Shown here: piece after piece, positions 17,983-27,102 of the stretch | How the letters are laid out: each line of letters opens with the position of its first letter | Position numbering within the stretch: position 1 is the stretch's first letter | Position numbers and translations under genes: made by a program | DNA from: JAMXLO01 sp963812505 | GTDB lineage: Bacteria; Pseudomonadota; Alphaproteobacteria; Acetobacterales; Acetobacteraceae | DNA: 64,000 nt | Direction: 5' to 3' | NCBI GenBank assembly: GCA_963812505.1 | Contig: CAWEVM010000016.1 | Coordinates: 1-64,000 of the forward strand | Notes under the pieces: generated by a model | Told to the model about the DNA's origin: nothing | Seen by the model: only the letters and a program-made list of their open reading frames with translations | Databases searched by the model: none

Positions 17983-19644
17983 CTAACGTTTGGTTTCGCT
18001 GAAGCAGACGATGCTGGCGGGCTCCTCATAGAACTCCGGATCGCGCCGCAACCGCCCTACCATCGCCTCGACATAGGGCGCCGTCGCGCAAAGCTGCTGA
18101 AAATGCCGCTCGTTCAGAGTGAGCCCGGCCCGGCGACAGACGGCAGCGATCTCATCGCACCGTGCGGTGTCGATCTCCGGCTGTGCGGGGTCGGGAACTG
18201 GCGGGAGCGTGGTGGAGAATGCGGCGTTTGGCTCCAGCGTCGGGCGGCGCTTCCGCCACGGTGTCGCGGTCTCGTAGGCGTGCGCGACGCGCAGCACGGT
18301 CGCGTCGTCGAATGGTCGGCCGACGATCTGCATCGACAACGGCAACCCGTCCTGTGTGTAGCCGATGCACTGTGCCAGCGCCGGACCACCGGTCACGTTG
18401 AATGGTGTCGTCAACGACGGCTTCTGCCAGAAGCCGATCGTGCGCCAGCTATCGAGGCGTGGCGCAGGCCCGGGCGCGGCGGTCAACAGCACGTCGTATT
18501 TCGCGTACAGTGGCGCCATTTCGGCGATCAGCACGCGGCGCCAACGCGACGCCTGCACATAGTCCGCTGCGGAAATCAGCAGCGCTCCGAGCGTCCGGCC
18601 CAGGAAGTCTTCGCCGAAGTCGGCGAGCCGCGTGCGCAGTGCCGGCTCATGCACGGCATACAGTTCACTCTCCGCGCCGGTGATCTTCACGTCGTGGTAG
18701 ACCTGTGCCGGTCTGATGCGGGCGTCCTCGAGAGCCGCGCCAAGCCCGCGCAGCACGTCGAGCGCTGCTTCGAACGCCGCCTTTGCCGCGGGCGGTATCG
18801 ACGTGTCCTCCTCGAACAGATGGCGCAGCACGCCGATGCGCAGACCTTTGATGCTGCCGGTCAGCGCGGCGCGATAGTCGGGCACCGGCCGGTCTGCGCT
18901 CGCCGGGTCCTTGGGATCATGCCCGGCGATCGCCTGCAGCATGATCGCGCAATCCTCGACGGACCACGTCATCGGGCCGGCGTGATCGTAGCTGAACGAG
19001 TTGGTATAGACGCCGAAGCGGCTGACCAGGCCATAGGTCGGCTTCAAGCCGGCCAGGCCACAGAGCGCGGCTGGGTTGCGGATGGAACCGCCGGTATCGG
19101 AGCCTAGGGCGCCCATCATCAGCCCCGCCGCGACGCCGGCACCCGATCCGCTGGACGATCCGCCAGTGGCATGCTCGCGGTTCCACGGATTGCGTGCCGG
19201 TGGCCAGGGCAGGTCGAACGATGGACCACCGTGCGCGAACTCGTGTGTTGCCAGCTTGCCGAGCAGGATTGCACCGGCCTGATGCAGCTTGGCGACGGTG
19301 GTGGCGTCGAAGTCCGGGACGTAGTCGGCGCGCGTACGCGAGTGGCTCGTCGTGCGGATGCCGGCGGTGCAGTAGATGTCCTTCAGCGCGAACGGGATGC
19401 CGTGCATCGGGCCGCGATAGTTGCCTGCCATGATCTCGGATTCCGCGACGCGCGCCTGATCCATCGCCTGCTCCGCGGTGACCAGCAGATAGGCGTTGAG
19501 CTGTGGATCGATCGCGGCAATGCGGTCGAGGAACGCGCGGGTCAGCGCCACCGGCGAAAGCTGTCGCCGCTCGATCAGGCTTGCGGCTTCGGCGATGGAG
19601 AGGAAATGCAGGTCGGTGCCAAGGGTTGCTGCGTCATTGGGCAC
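17983..19644 (-). CDS. Amidase signature family amidase
   Basis: A 553-residue amidase (GatA/AtzE-like) that hydrolyses C-N amide bonds. The Ser-cisSer-Lys triad is visible: Lys in PFALKDIYC, the Gly/Ser loop GGSSSGSGAGVAAG, and the nucleophile Ser in GSDTGGSIRNPA. The start is the GTG at 19644, preceded by AAAGGAG; the in-frame ATG at 19731 would lie upstream of this ribosome site in a non-conserved stretch. The extra C-terminal about 80 residues (Pro-rich linker then helical tail) resemble the additional domain of some ureide-type amidases. It lies 13 bp after the hydantoinase gene in one operon. Confidence 0.88.
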   Translation of the reverse strand: MPNDAATLGTDLHFLSIAEAASLIERRQLSPVALTRAFLDRIAAIDPQLNAYLLVTAEQAMDQARVAESEIMAGNYRGPMHGIPFALKDIYCTAGIRTTSHSRTRADYVPDFDATTVAKLHQAGAILLGKLATHEFAHGGPSFDLPWPPARNPWNREHATGGSSSGSGAGVAAGLMMGALGSDTGGSIRNPAALCGLAGLKPTYGLVSRFGVYTNSFSYDHAGPMTWSVEDCAIMLQAIAGHDPKDPASADRPVPDYRAALTGSIKGLRIGVLRHLFEEDTSIPPAAKAAFEAALDVLRGLGAALEDARIRPAQVYHDVKITGAESELYAVHEPALRTRLADFGEDFLGRTLGALLISAADYVQASRWRRVLIAEMAPLYAKYDVLLTAAPGPAPRLDSWRTIGFWQKPSLTTPFNVTGGPALAQCIGYTQDGLPLSMQIVGRPFDDATVLRVAHAYETATPWRKRRPTLEPNAAFSTTLPPVPDPAQPEIDTARCDEIAAVCRRAGLTLNERHFQQLCATAPYVEAMVGRLRRDPEFYEEPASIVCFSETKR

Positions 19645-19657
19645 GGCAAAACTCCTT

Positions 19658-21085
19658 TCAAACAGCCGGGCGCGCGCGGATTTCGTCGGCCACCTTGCGC
19701 GGAAGAAACTGGCCATCCTTCGAATCGCCAAAGAACTGCCCGCCTTCCACCATCACCTTGCCGCGCAGCACGGTCACGCTGGGCCACGCCGTCACGACAT
19801 GGCCTTCCCATGGTGTGTAGTCAGTCTCATGCAGGTCGGCGGCGCGGATCGTCTTCTCGATGCTGGTGTCCAGCACCACGATGTCGGCGTCCGAGCCGAC
19901 CGACAGCGCGCCCTTGCGCGGGTACATGCCCATTATCTTCGCAGCATTGCTCGACACCATGCCGGCAAAGTGCTCGAGCGAGTAGCCACGCTGCGTCACC
20001 ATCTGCGTATACATCAGCGACAGCCGCGGTTCGACGCCGGAATTGCCGCCGGTCGTGTCGTCGATGCGCGAACCTTGCAGCTTCACGCGCAGCGGGCAGC
20101 ACAATTCGTCGGTGGCGATCACCTGGATCGCACCGTGGTTCGTCGCCTCCCACAGCGCCTTCTGATCTTCCGGGAACTTCAGCGACGGGTAGGTATGATA
20201 CATCTGTCCGCCGGGTTTCTTGTAGTCCTCGGCTGCGTACAACAGATACTGGTGCAGCGTTTCCCCATACATCGGGAAACCACGCGCCCGCGATGCCGCC
20301 AATGCCGCCACACCGGTGGCGGCCGACACGTGCACCATGTAGAGCGCCGCACCCTCCACGCGTTCCGCCAGGCGGATCACCCGATTGAACGACAGCTCCT
20401 CCGACAGCGTGTTGTGCACCTCCGCCATGTGCTCGAAGCCGACCCGGTTCTCCCGCATCAGCTTCTCGTACATGAACATGACGATGTCGTTGTCCTCGGC
20501 GTGGATCGCCGCGACGCCGCCGGCTTTCGCGACGGTCTTCAATGCCTCCCAGATGTCGCCGTACTGCACCATGCGGCCGGTGTTGCCGGGGCGGATGTCG
20601 GTGGTGAAGATTTTGATGCTGGCATGGCCCGCCTGCATCGCCTCCGTCAGCTCTTCGTATTGGCCGACGGGGATCTTGCCCATCAACGTCAGGTGGAAGC
20701 CGTAGTCGCAGTAGCACGCGCCCTTCCAGTTCGCGTCGGTCTGCTCGATCGCGGTCTGGATCGAGCGGTCGTGCGTGCACTGCACGAAATCGATCAGCGA
20801 CGTGGTGCCGCCGAACAGCGCGGCGCGGCTGACCTGCGCCGGCGGATCGGTGTATTTCGGCTCCGCCTCGCCGGGAAAGCGGATCGGCGACAGGCAGTGG
20901 ATGTGCGGATCGATGCCGCCGGGGATCACCACCTTGCCGGTCGCATCGACGGTGCGCGTCGCGGCACCCAGCGAACCCGGTGCACCGATCATCGCGATCT
21001 TGCCGCCGGCGATGCCGATATCCGCGGCAGTGGTGCCGCTCGGCAACACACAGGTTCCGCCTGATATCACGAGGTCCAGCATCAT
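19658..21085 (-). CDS. Dihydropyrimidinase / D-hydantoinase family amidohydrolase
   Basis: A 475-residue cyclic amidohydrolase that opens hydantoin or dihydropyrimidine rings. The binuclear metal site can be followed: HxH in GGIDPHIHC, the Lys that is carboxylated in SIKIFTTDIRP, His in AAIHAEDND, His in YMVHVSAATG, and Asp in VIATDELCC. Length is typical (about 460-480). It starts inside the stop of the COG0523 GTPase gene (four-base overlap at 21082-21085) and is followed by the amidase, so a ring-opened carbamoyl product could be passed to the amidase. Exact substrate is not deducible. Confidence 0.9.
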   Translation of the reverse strand: MMLDLVISGGTCVLPSGTTAADIGIAGGKIAMIGAPGSLGAATRTVDATGKVVIPGGIDPHIHCLSPIRFPGEAEPKYTDPPAQVSRAALFGGTTSLIDFVQCTHDRSIQTAIEQTDANWKGACYCDYGFHLTLMGKIPVGQYEELTEAMQAGHASIKIFTTDIRPGNTGRMVQYGDIWEALKTVAKAGGVAAIHAEDNDIVMFMYEKLMRENRVGFEHMAEVHNTLSEELSFNRVIRLAERVEGAALYMVHVSAATGVAALAASRARGFPMYGETLHQYLLYAAEDYKKPGGQMYHTYPSLKFPEDQKALWEATNHGAIQVIATDELCCPLRVKLQGSRIDDTTGGNSGVEPRLSLMYTQMVTQRGYSLEHFAGMVSSNAAKIMGMYPRKGALSVGSDADIVVLDTSIEKTIRAADLHETDYTPWEGHVVTAWPSVTVLRGKVMVEGGQFFGDSKDGQFLPRKVADEIRARPAV

Positions 21086-22092
21086 CTTCCCCCTGTTGCT
21101 TTGTCACCCGTCTCCGCCAGCACGGGATCGCCGGCAGCGAAACGCTCCAGCAGAATTTCACTATCGATGTCGCGCACGATGAACACCAGCCGGCTGCGCC
21201 GATCGGAGTCTGGCCAGGCGTCGAACCAGCGCGGCGGATACAGCGTGTGCTGCACGGCATGGATCGCCGCCGGCCCTGCGGAGCGATCGGCGAACGCCAC
21301 GATGCCTTTGACACGCAGCAGGTCCTCGCCGCGCTCGCGCGCCAGCCCGCCCAACGCCAGCGAAAAATCCAGCCGCGACATCGGCTGGCGCAGGACCAGC
21401 ACGACAGCACGAATGCCATGCGCGTGCACGGCGGTCGCCACGAAGCGTGGCCGCGCAGTCGTCGTTTGGTCGCCACCGAACAGCGCTGCCGCGGGCGCCG
21501 CTGTCGCGGCATCGTCGATGCTGGCCGCCGGGTTCAGTGCCTCGAGCCGCTGCAGCAACAAAGGCGGCGGCATCGCAAGATCGGTCTTGGTGAGCAGCAG
21601 CCGGTCGGCGCACGCGGCCTGCGCGGTGGCCTCGGGGAAACGGTCCAGGCTCGCCGCACCGGACACCGTATCGATGGTGGCTACCACGGCGTGCACCTGC
21701 AACGCCCGCTCCAGGAATGCATCGGCCGACAGCGTGTAGAGGATCGGGCTCGGCTCGGCGAGGCCGCTGGTCTCCAGCACCAGGCGCTGGAATGGCGGCA
21801 CTTCGCCGCTCGCGCGCCGGCGCAGTAGACGATACAGCGTGTCGGCGAGATCCTGCCGCACCGCGCAGCAGACACAGCCGTTGGGCAACGCCACGACCTC
21901 CTGGTCCGCCACTTCCAGCAGCAGATGATCGAGGCCGACGGCACCGAACTCGTTGACGATGACCGCCGTATCCGACAGGCCCGGGCTCGCCAGCATCCGC
22001 GACAGCAGCGTCGTCTTGCCGCTGCCGAGGAAACCGGTGAGAACCGAGATCGGCAGCGGGCTCGTCGGCAGTTGTGGCGCGGGACGCTGCAT
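21082..22092 (-). CDS. COG0523 (CobW/YeiR-type) GTPase, putative metallochaperone
   Basis: A 336-residue G3E-family GTPase. The ATG at 22092 (MQRPAPQLP) is chosen because the family core begins at once: Walker A GFLGSGKTTLL, the metal-binding CxCC in PNGCVCCAV, Walker B-like LETSGLAEP, and TKTDL for guanine recognition. The C-terminal CobW domain follows. Such proteins deliver metals to specific client enzymes, as for nitrile hydratase or methylmalonyl-CoA mutase. It overlaps the hydantoinase by four bases, so the binuclear metalloenzyme next door is the natural client candidate. Confidence 0.88.
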   Translation of the reverse strand: MQRPAPQLPTSPLPISVLTGFLGSGKTTLLSRMLASPGLSDTAVIVNEFGAVGLDHLLLEVADQEVVALPNGCVCCAVRQDLADTLYRLLRRRASGEVPPFQRLVLETSGLAEPSPILYTLSADAFLERALQVHAVVATIDTVSGAASLDRFPEATAQAACADRLLLTKTDLAMPPPLLLQRLEALNPAASIDDAATAAPAAALFGGDQTTTARPRFVATAVHAHGIRAVVLVLRQPMSRLDFSLALGGLARERGEDLLRVKGIVAFADRSAGPAAIHAVQHTLYPPRWFDAWPDSDRRSRLVFIVRDIDSEILLERFAAGDPVLAETGDKATGGR

Positions 22093-22153
22093 GACCAGGT
22101 CGATCCCACCACATGAACGCGCAGTTGCAAAATCCCGACGACGGCTGTTTGCG

Positions 22154-22984
22154 CTAATTCGATGCCTTGAACTGGGCAGAGCGCCACCTGACAGCGGCCG
22201 GTACTCCTTCGGTTCTTGCGATCTCGCGGAACTGCACGCCATGTTCGGTTGCGGTCGCGTAAAGCGGACCGACGACATCGAGCCCGGCATGGAGCGCGGT
22301 GCGAAACCCGGCTGCGTCAGCGACGCAGTTGACCGCGCGCTTCGTCGCATAGAGTGCCTCGGGTGAGATCAGCGACAGACGCTTTGCGTAAGTGAGGCTC
22401 GCCGCGCGCAACTCGTCGAGCGGCACGATGCGATTGATCATACCGATGTCGAGCGCGGTCCGCGCGTCGATCTGATCGCCGAAATAGAGCAGCTCGCGCG
22501 CCCTTTTGTAGCCGATGATCATCGGCATCACGATAGCCGGACCGACCGCTGAAAACCGCACCTCCGGTTCGCCGAATGTCGCGTTGTCAGCGGCGATCGT
22601 CAGGTCACATAGCATCACGAGTTCGCACCCACCGCCCAATACATGGCCTTGCACCGACGCAATCACCGGTTTCTTCATCAGCCAGGGCGCCATCTCGAAT
22701 TCGAGCTGCGGTTGCAGATGCGCGTGCGCCCTGGTCGGGTCGCTGCGCCAATCGTCGGTTTCAGGGCCCTTCGCGCCGATGTCGTATCCGGCGCAGAAGC
22801 TGCGACCTTCGGCACGCAGCAGCACGACGCTCGTCGTGGCATCGGCATCGGCGCGCGCGAAGGCGCCGGTCAGCGCCTGCTGGAGTTCATGACTGATCGC
22901 GTTGAGCTTATCCGGCCGATTGAGGGTCACGACACTGACTTTGTCGTCAACGTCGTAAAGGACCAACGGGTCTGCCAAGGTCAC
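22154..22984 (-). CDS. Enoyl-CoA hydratase/isomerase (crotonase) family protein
   Basis: A 276-residue crotonase-fold protein acting on acyl-CoA thioesters. Signatures are VVTLNRPDKLNAIS, the oxyanion-hole segment GRSFCAGYDIG and the second oxyanion loop VQGHVLGGGCELVMLCDLTIA. The catalytic Glu pair of true hydratases is only partly evident: the second-Glu region reads GEPEVRFSAVGPAIV, so hydratase against isomerase or thioesterase cannot be settled. It is 61 bp from the GTPase gene and may be in the same transcript. Confidence 0.88.
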   Translation of the reverse strand: MTLADPLVLYDVDDKVSVVTLNRPDKLNAISHELQQALTGAFARADADATTSVVLLRAEGRSFCAGYDIGAKGPETDDWRSDPTRAHAHLQPQLEFEMAPWLMKKPVIASVQGHVLGGGCELVMLCDLTIAADNATFGEPEVRFSAVGPAIVMPMIIGYKRARELLYFGDQIDARTALDIGMINRIVPLDELRAASLTYAKRLSLISPEALYATKRAVNCVADAAGFRTALHAGLDVVGPLYATATEHGVQFREIARTEGVPAAVRWRSAQFKASN

Positions 22985-23009
22985 CTCCTTAGCGGCCGCA
23001 TGGGCGCAT

Positions 23010-23495
23010 TTAGCTGCGGTGTTGGCGGGCAGAAGACACAGGGGCCGCCACCATGGCTGCCTTGACCTTATCGGGCCGGGTGAAGGCGAGGTATTCCTGT
23101 GCGTACTTGGGTGGGAGAATCTCGACCATCGTTTCGTTCTCCACCCAGACCTCGATCACGTGAAATGGGCCGCGATTGCAGTCGAAGCATTGCCATCCCG
23201 CGCGCTGGGCGATTGCCTGCACACTGGGCGCGTCGGTCGCGACGCTGAGCGCGAAATGTGTTGATCCATAGCCACGCGCGTCTTTTTTGACGAAGGTGCC
23301 GCCAGTGACGCCGCCTGGTTGAAGCTCGGTTCCTGCCGGATAGACCTCCACGCCAGACCCGTGCTCATCAAGCTGCAGCGCGAAGAAGCTTCCCGGGTTG
23401 GGTGGGAACGGTACCGCCGATCCGCCCATGAGTTCGGCGAGCACCTCGGCGGCGTGCTTCGGGTCTCGTGCAGCGATTGAGAGATGATGGATCAT
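23010..23495 (-). CDS. VOC-superfamily (glyoxalase/dioxygenase-like) protein
   Basis: A 161-residue small VOC protein. It starts with HHLSIAARDPKHAAEVLAEL, giving the first metal-type His, has STHFALSVATDAPSVQAI in the second beta-alpha module and a Glu-containing VENETMVEILPP strand near the end. The family ranges from glyoxalases to extradiol dioxygenases and resistance proteins, and no function is assigned. It precedes the enoyl-CoA hydratase gene by 25 bp on the same strand. Confidence 0.8.
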   Translation of the reverse strand: MIHHLSIAARDPKHAAEVLAELMGGSAVPFPPNPGSFFALQLDEHGSGVEVYPAGTELQPGGVTGGTFVKKDARGYGSTHFALSVATDAPSVQAIAQRAGWQCFDCNRGPFHVIEVWVENETMVEILPPKYAQEYLAFTRPDKVKAAMVAAPVSSARQHRS

Positions 23496-23717
23496 GGTTT
23501 CCTCACGCGTTGAGCCACGGCGGTTATTAGCATGAATGCACCCGTTGAGGCGATGGGCATCGATGAAGCAAGTCGTTCTTCACCGTATTCCCCAACTCGG
23601 ACATCCCATGGCGGCAATCACGGCTGGACAACCACATGTTAGTCGCCTCAGTTCTGGTCGGGGTGGCCGTCATGCAGGGTTGCAGGCGATGGCGGTTGTT
23701 GAGGAGGAGAGATCCCT

Positions 23718-24812
23718 ATGGATGTAGGAATGATGATGGCTTTCACCAGCTACGGCTGGCAGGGCTGTTCCGATGCGCAGGTGTGGGACGAGGAGTTACG
23801 GCTCGCGCGGCTTGCCGCCGATCTGGGGTTCGACTGCCTCTGGTCGGCGGAACATCACTTCAACGACTACTCGTTTGTACCCGACAACATCCAGCTCATG
23901 TCATATCTGACGGGCGTCTGTCCGAATATCGATCTCGGAACCGCCGCGGTGATCCTGCCTTGGCACGATCCGCTGCGCGTTGCCGAACAGGCGTCGGTGC
24001 TGGACTATCTGAGCAAGGGCCGCTTTCGCTTTGGTATGGGCCGCGGCCTCGCCCGTCGCGAGTTCGCCGCGTTTCGCCTCAGCATGGACGAGTCACGCGG
24101 GCGGTTCGACGAGGCGGCACCGATGATCGTCAATGCCTTGAAGACCGGCTTCATGGAAGGAGAGGGCCCCTACTACAAGCAGCCACGCATCGAAATTCGC
24201 CCTCGTCCGCAGCATTCCTTCGATGGGCGCATTTATGCGGTGGCATCGAGCGAGGATTCTGTTGCGTCAGCCGCTAAACTTGGTGCTCACATGGTGATGT
24301 TTGCCGATCGGCCGTGGGAGATGCGCCTGCCCGTGATCGAGCGTGGTCGAGAGCTGCATCGACAGTTCCATGGCACCGAACCGCCTCACATCATGATGAC
24401 CGAGTTTTGTATCTGCGGAACCGATCTCGCCAAGACGGAGGATGAGGCGCGTCAGTTCCAAGGGAAGTTCGTTGAAAGCAACTTCTATCACTATGAGTTC
24501 CTGGGTGAGCACTTCAAAACCGTAAAGGGCTACGATGCCTATCAGCAGAAGGCCGAGATCGCTCGGAAGGGCGGCCTGGAGGGTGCGGTGGCCGGTTTCA
24601 TGCAGGCAGCGAGTTGGGGAACACCCGACAAGATCCTGCGCGGGCTCGAGGCGCGCCGTGAACTCGTCGGCGATTTCGAACTCAATGTTGCCTTTCGCTT
24701 CGGCGGCACTCCGTTGGAGGTTTGCGAGCGCAGCCTGAGGCTCTTCGCGGCAGAGGTCCTGCCGGTTTTGAAGTCCTGGAAGCCGGGTGCGGCCAAGAGG
24801 AAGGCCGCATAG
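23718..24812 (+). CDS. LLM-class flavin-dependent oxidoreductase
   Basis: A 364-residue luciferase-like TIM-barrel monooxygenase, clearly full length. It shows LARLAADLGFDCLWSAEHHF, IDLGTAAVILPWHDPLR, LDYLSKGRFRFGMGRGLARRE and a C-terminal RSLRLFAAEVLPVLKSW helix. GAGGAGAGATCCCT lies just before the ATG. Such enzymes oxidise small organic substrates with FMNH2 from a partner reductase; the FMN reductase at 36.5 kb is one conceivable partner, not adjacent. It stands alone and is not a paralogue-level match to the broken LLM gene at 7.7 kb. Confidence 0.88.
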   Translation: MDVGMMMAFTSYGWQGCSDAQVWDEELRLARLAADLGFDCLWSAEHHFNDYSFVPDNIQLMSYLTGVCPNIDLGTAAVILPWHDPLRVAEQASVLDYLSKGRFRFGMGRGLARREFAAFRLSMDESRGRFDEAAPMIVNALKTGFMEGEGPYYKQPRIEIRPRPQHSFDGRIYAVASSEDSVASAAKLGAHMVMFADRPWEMRLPVIERGRELHRQFHGTEPPHIMMTEFCICGTDLAKTEDEARQFQGKFVESNFYHYEFLGEHFKTVKGYDAYQQKAEIARKGGLEGAVAGFMQAASWGTPDKILRGLEARRELVGDFELNVAFRFGGTPLEVCERSLRLFAAEVLPVLKSWKPGAAKRKAA

Positions 24813-24831
24813 CTACCTGATACCGCCAAGC

Positions 24832-25341
24832 CTAACCCGGCACGGGAACGGTTGGCCGCAGCGACGAGAGAGCGGTCTCGCCGTGCAGACCGGCCCGCCG
24901 CGTTGGCTGCGTGATCATGTCGGGCAGGCCAGGGATCGTCGCTGGCAATTCGGTCCGATGCCGCACCTGCGACACGTTGGCGGCCTGTCCGGACGAGCGT
25001 GATGGCTTTTCGGCTTCGGGCGGCGCTGCCTGGCGTCGTGGCCGGGTGATCGCATCGGCGAGGCGCGCGGAGGCGAGGGCGTTGTTGCGCAGACGGACGG
25101 CCGTGTCGTCAGTGATGCCGGGCTTGGCCGCGCGGGCAAAGCCATCCATCGCGGCAAAATGCGCGGCGATCGCGCGCGCTGCCGCCGCGGCCTCCTTCGC
25201 GTCTGCCGGATGGAGTGCCTCAAGCATCGTGCATGCCATGGCAAGGCTTGCCTCGCGACCGGCCTCGCCTGAGTGGGCGCCCGCAGGAATGGCCGCCGCC
25301 AAGGTCTCGAGCAGCAGGGTGAGGAATTCCTGGGTGATCAT
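24832..25341 (-). CDS. Conserved-looking hypothetical protein, Ala-rich helical
   Basis: A 169-residue protein starting at ATG 25341 (MITQEFLTLLLETLAAAIPAG). The first 110 residues are Ala-rich and predicted helical (EASLAMACTMLEAL, EAAAAARAIAAHFAAMDGFAR). The remainder is Arg/Pro-rich and probably disordered, with a segment about RNNALASARLADAITRP. There is no signal peptide or known domain. The longer in-frame reading to 25500 is not convincing. It is tail to tail with the LLM gene and separated from the SH3 gene by 68 bp. Confidence 0.6.
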   Translation of the reverse strand: MITQEFLTLLLETLAAAIPAGAHSGEAGREASLAMACTMLEALHPADAKEAAAAARAIAAHFAAMDGFARAAKPGITDDTAVRLRNNALASARLADAITRPRRQAAPPEAEKPSRSSGQAANVSQVRHRTELPATIPGLPDMITQPTRRAGLHGETALSSLRPTVPVPG

Positions 25342-25409
25342 GGGCTCCGGCTCCCGTGGATTTCTTGGTTGCCGGAGTATGACACAGGGGAGTGAACAAA
25401 AAGTGAATC

Positions 25410-26120
25410 TTAGCCGGCGACCGCCTCGCCCGGTAGCGTGCCCCAGAACTGGCTGCGCCTGAGATAGCCGCGATAGTCGCCGGTCTGCACCTGACACCAA
25501 TCGGAAGTCGCCTGGCAGGCGCGGATGTGTCCGATCACCCCCGCCTTCAGGATCGCCACCGGCGAGGCAGTGTCCTGCGCCTCTCGCCGCAGGGTCGCCT
25601 CCTTGGCGGTCACGACGAAGCTACGGCGTCCGGTGAGTGTCGCCTGGTGCACCCAGCCCTTGGTGCCTTCGGGATCCTGCACCAGACGCCAGACCTCGAA
25701 CTCGCGCAGGATCTCGACCGGCAGCTCGCGTCGCTTGTAGATCCAATCGATGGGATACCGCGTGCCGGGGCCGGCGCGCAGGTTGACCTCATCCGAGCGG
25801 AGTGCGGCGAACCGTGGCAGCGGCAGGCCCGTGTTCGAGCCTTTGGTGTTGTCCGGCTCTGCCGGCTTCGACGGCTCGGCCGGCGCTGGAACGGGGGCGG
25901 GAGCGGGCGGAGGGAGCGGTGAGGCGGCCGCAGGCTTGGCGGGCGGCTTCTGCGGGTGGGTCGCGCCATGCGGCTGCACCACGGGGGTGGGCTTGTGCTT
26001 CGCCGGCGCTGGCTTGGCGATGGTCGTTGTTGTTGTTGTCTGCGCCATCGCTCCTGGCGCGATCAGGAGCGCGCCGCACATCAGCAGCCTGAGCAGTGAC
26101 GCCGGTGCCGGAATGGTCAT
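25410..26120 (-). CDS. Exported SH3-domain protein
   Basis: A 236-residue secreted protein. The signal peptide is from ATG 26120 (MTIPAPASLLRLLMCGALLIAPGAMA). Residues about 27-95 form a Thr- then Pro/Ala-rich linker (PPPAPAPVPAPAEP). Two bacterial SH3 modules follow: EVNLRAGPGTRYPIDWIYKR with GWVHQATLTG, and a second with SPVAILKAGVIG and WCQVQTGDYRGYLRRSQFWG. This matches the SH3b/YgiM-like 'aspartyl-trna synthetase' domain proteins common in alphaproteobacteria, thought to bind cell-wall or envelope components. Monocistronic. Confidence 0.85.
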   Translation of the reverse strand: MTIPAPASLLRLLMCGALLIAPGAMAQTTTTTTIAKPAPAKHKPTPVVQPHGATHPQKPPAKPAAASPLPPPAPAPVPAPAEPSKPAEPDNTKGSNTGLPLPRFAALRSDEVNLRAGPGTRYPIDWIYKRRELPVEILREFEVWRLVQDPEGTKGWVHQATLTGRRSFVVTAKEATLRREAQDTASPVAILKAGVIGHIRACQATSDWCQVQTGDYRGYLRRSQFWGTLPGEAVAG

Positions 26121-26278
26121 GCGCAATGCGTGCCAAGTTGGCACGAGCCGGGTCAAGCGACACGCGCAGCGGTTACGATTTGCCATCTTGCGGAGAGCCG
26201 GGGCGATACTTGTATTCACGTCGCGAATAGACCCAAGCTCCACGCCAACTGAGACGACGACAAATGAGGGGGGATTCG

Positions 26279-27091
26279 ATGAGTGGCCATCTGGCCGACT
26301 TCAGCGGCGACATTCCGCTGAATTATGACCGCGGGCTTGGGCCGATCCTGTTTGCCGGCTATGCCGAGGACATGGCGAACCGGGTTGCCTCGGGTGGCGC
26401 GGGGTTGCGTGTCCTCGAGACGGCTGCCGGCAGCGGCATTGTCACGCGTGCGCTGCGCGATGCGCTTCCCGCGGACGCGCATCTCACCGCGACCGACCTC
26501 AATCCCGGCATGCTGGCCGTCGCGCGTGAGAAGATCCGTGCGGACGAGGCGGTGGCGTTTCAGCAGGCGGATGCGACCGCGCTGCCGTTTCCCGACGGAT
26601 CATTCGACACGATGATCTGTCAGTTCGGCGTGATGTTCTTCCCGGACAAGGATCAGGGCCACCGAGAGGCGCATCGGGTTCTGACCGCGGGTGGTCGGTA
26701 TCTGTTCAGCGTGTGGGACGCGCATCGTCATAATGCGTTCGGCCGGATTACGCATGAGGTGGTTGGCAGCTTCTTCCCGGTCGATCCGCCGAGGTTTTAC
26801 GAGGTGCCATTCAGTTACCATCTGATCGACCCGATCAAGGAGTCGCTGCTTGCCGCGGGGTTCGGCAGGATCGACGTGTCGGTGGTTCGCCGCGGTCCGG
26901 TGGTGGTAGATTTCGCGGCCTTCGCGGGCGGCTGCGTGTTCGGCAATCCGGTGTTCGATCAGATCAGGCAGCGCGGCGCGAAGCCGTCAGAGGTGCACGG
27001 AGCGGTTGCCGAGGCCATGCGGGAGGAATTCGGCGTCGAGCCTGCCGTCGTTCCGTTGCAGGCGATCATGTTCGAGGCACGCAAGGCGTAG
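26279..27091 (+). CDS. Class I SAM-dependent methyltransferase
   Basis: A 270-residue Rossmann-fold methyltransferase of the UbiE/COQ5-like Methyltransf_11 type. The SAM motif is VLETAAGSGIVTRAL, the acidic loop is LTATDLNPGML, motif II is QADATALPFPDGSFDTMIC, and VLTAGGRYLFSVWD follows. The ATG at 26279 has GGGGGGA seven bases before it; an upstream in-frame start at 26264 is possible. The C-terminal region (YEVPFSYHLIDPIKESLL) is typical of small-molecule methyltransferases. Substrate unknown; monocistronic. Confidence 0.85.
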   Translation: MSGHLADFSGDIPLNYDRGLGPILFAGYAEDMANRVASGGAGLRVLETAAGSGIVTRALRDALPADAHLTATDLNPGMLAVAREKIRADEAVAFQQADATALPFPDGSFDTMICQFGVMFFPDKDQGHREAHRVLTAGGRYLFSVWDAHRHNAFGRITHEVVGSFFPVDPPRFYEVPFSYHLIDPIKESLLAAGFGRIDVSVVRRGPVVVDFAAFAGGCVFGNPVFDQIRQRGAKPSEVHGAVAEAMREEFGVEPAVVPLQAIMFEARKA

Positions 27092-27102
27092 CTGGCTGGA
27101 GG

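Noticed and set aside
19496..21064. A 522-residue + strand frame opposite the hydantoinase
   Set aside because: Antisense of a gene with a complete metal-ligand set; composition is typical of a shadow frame.
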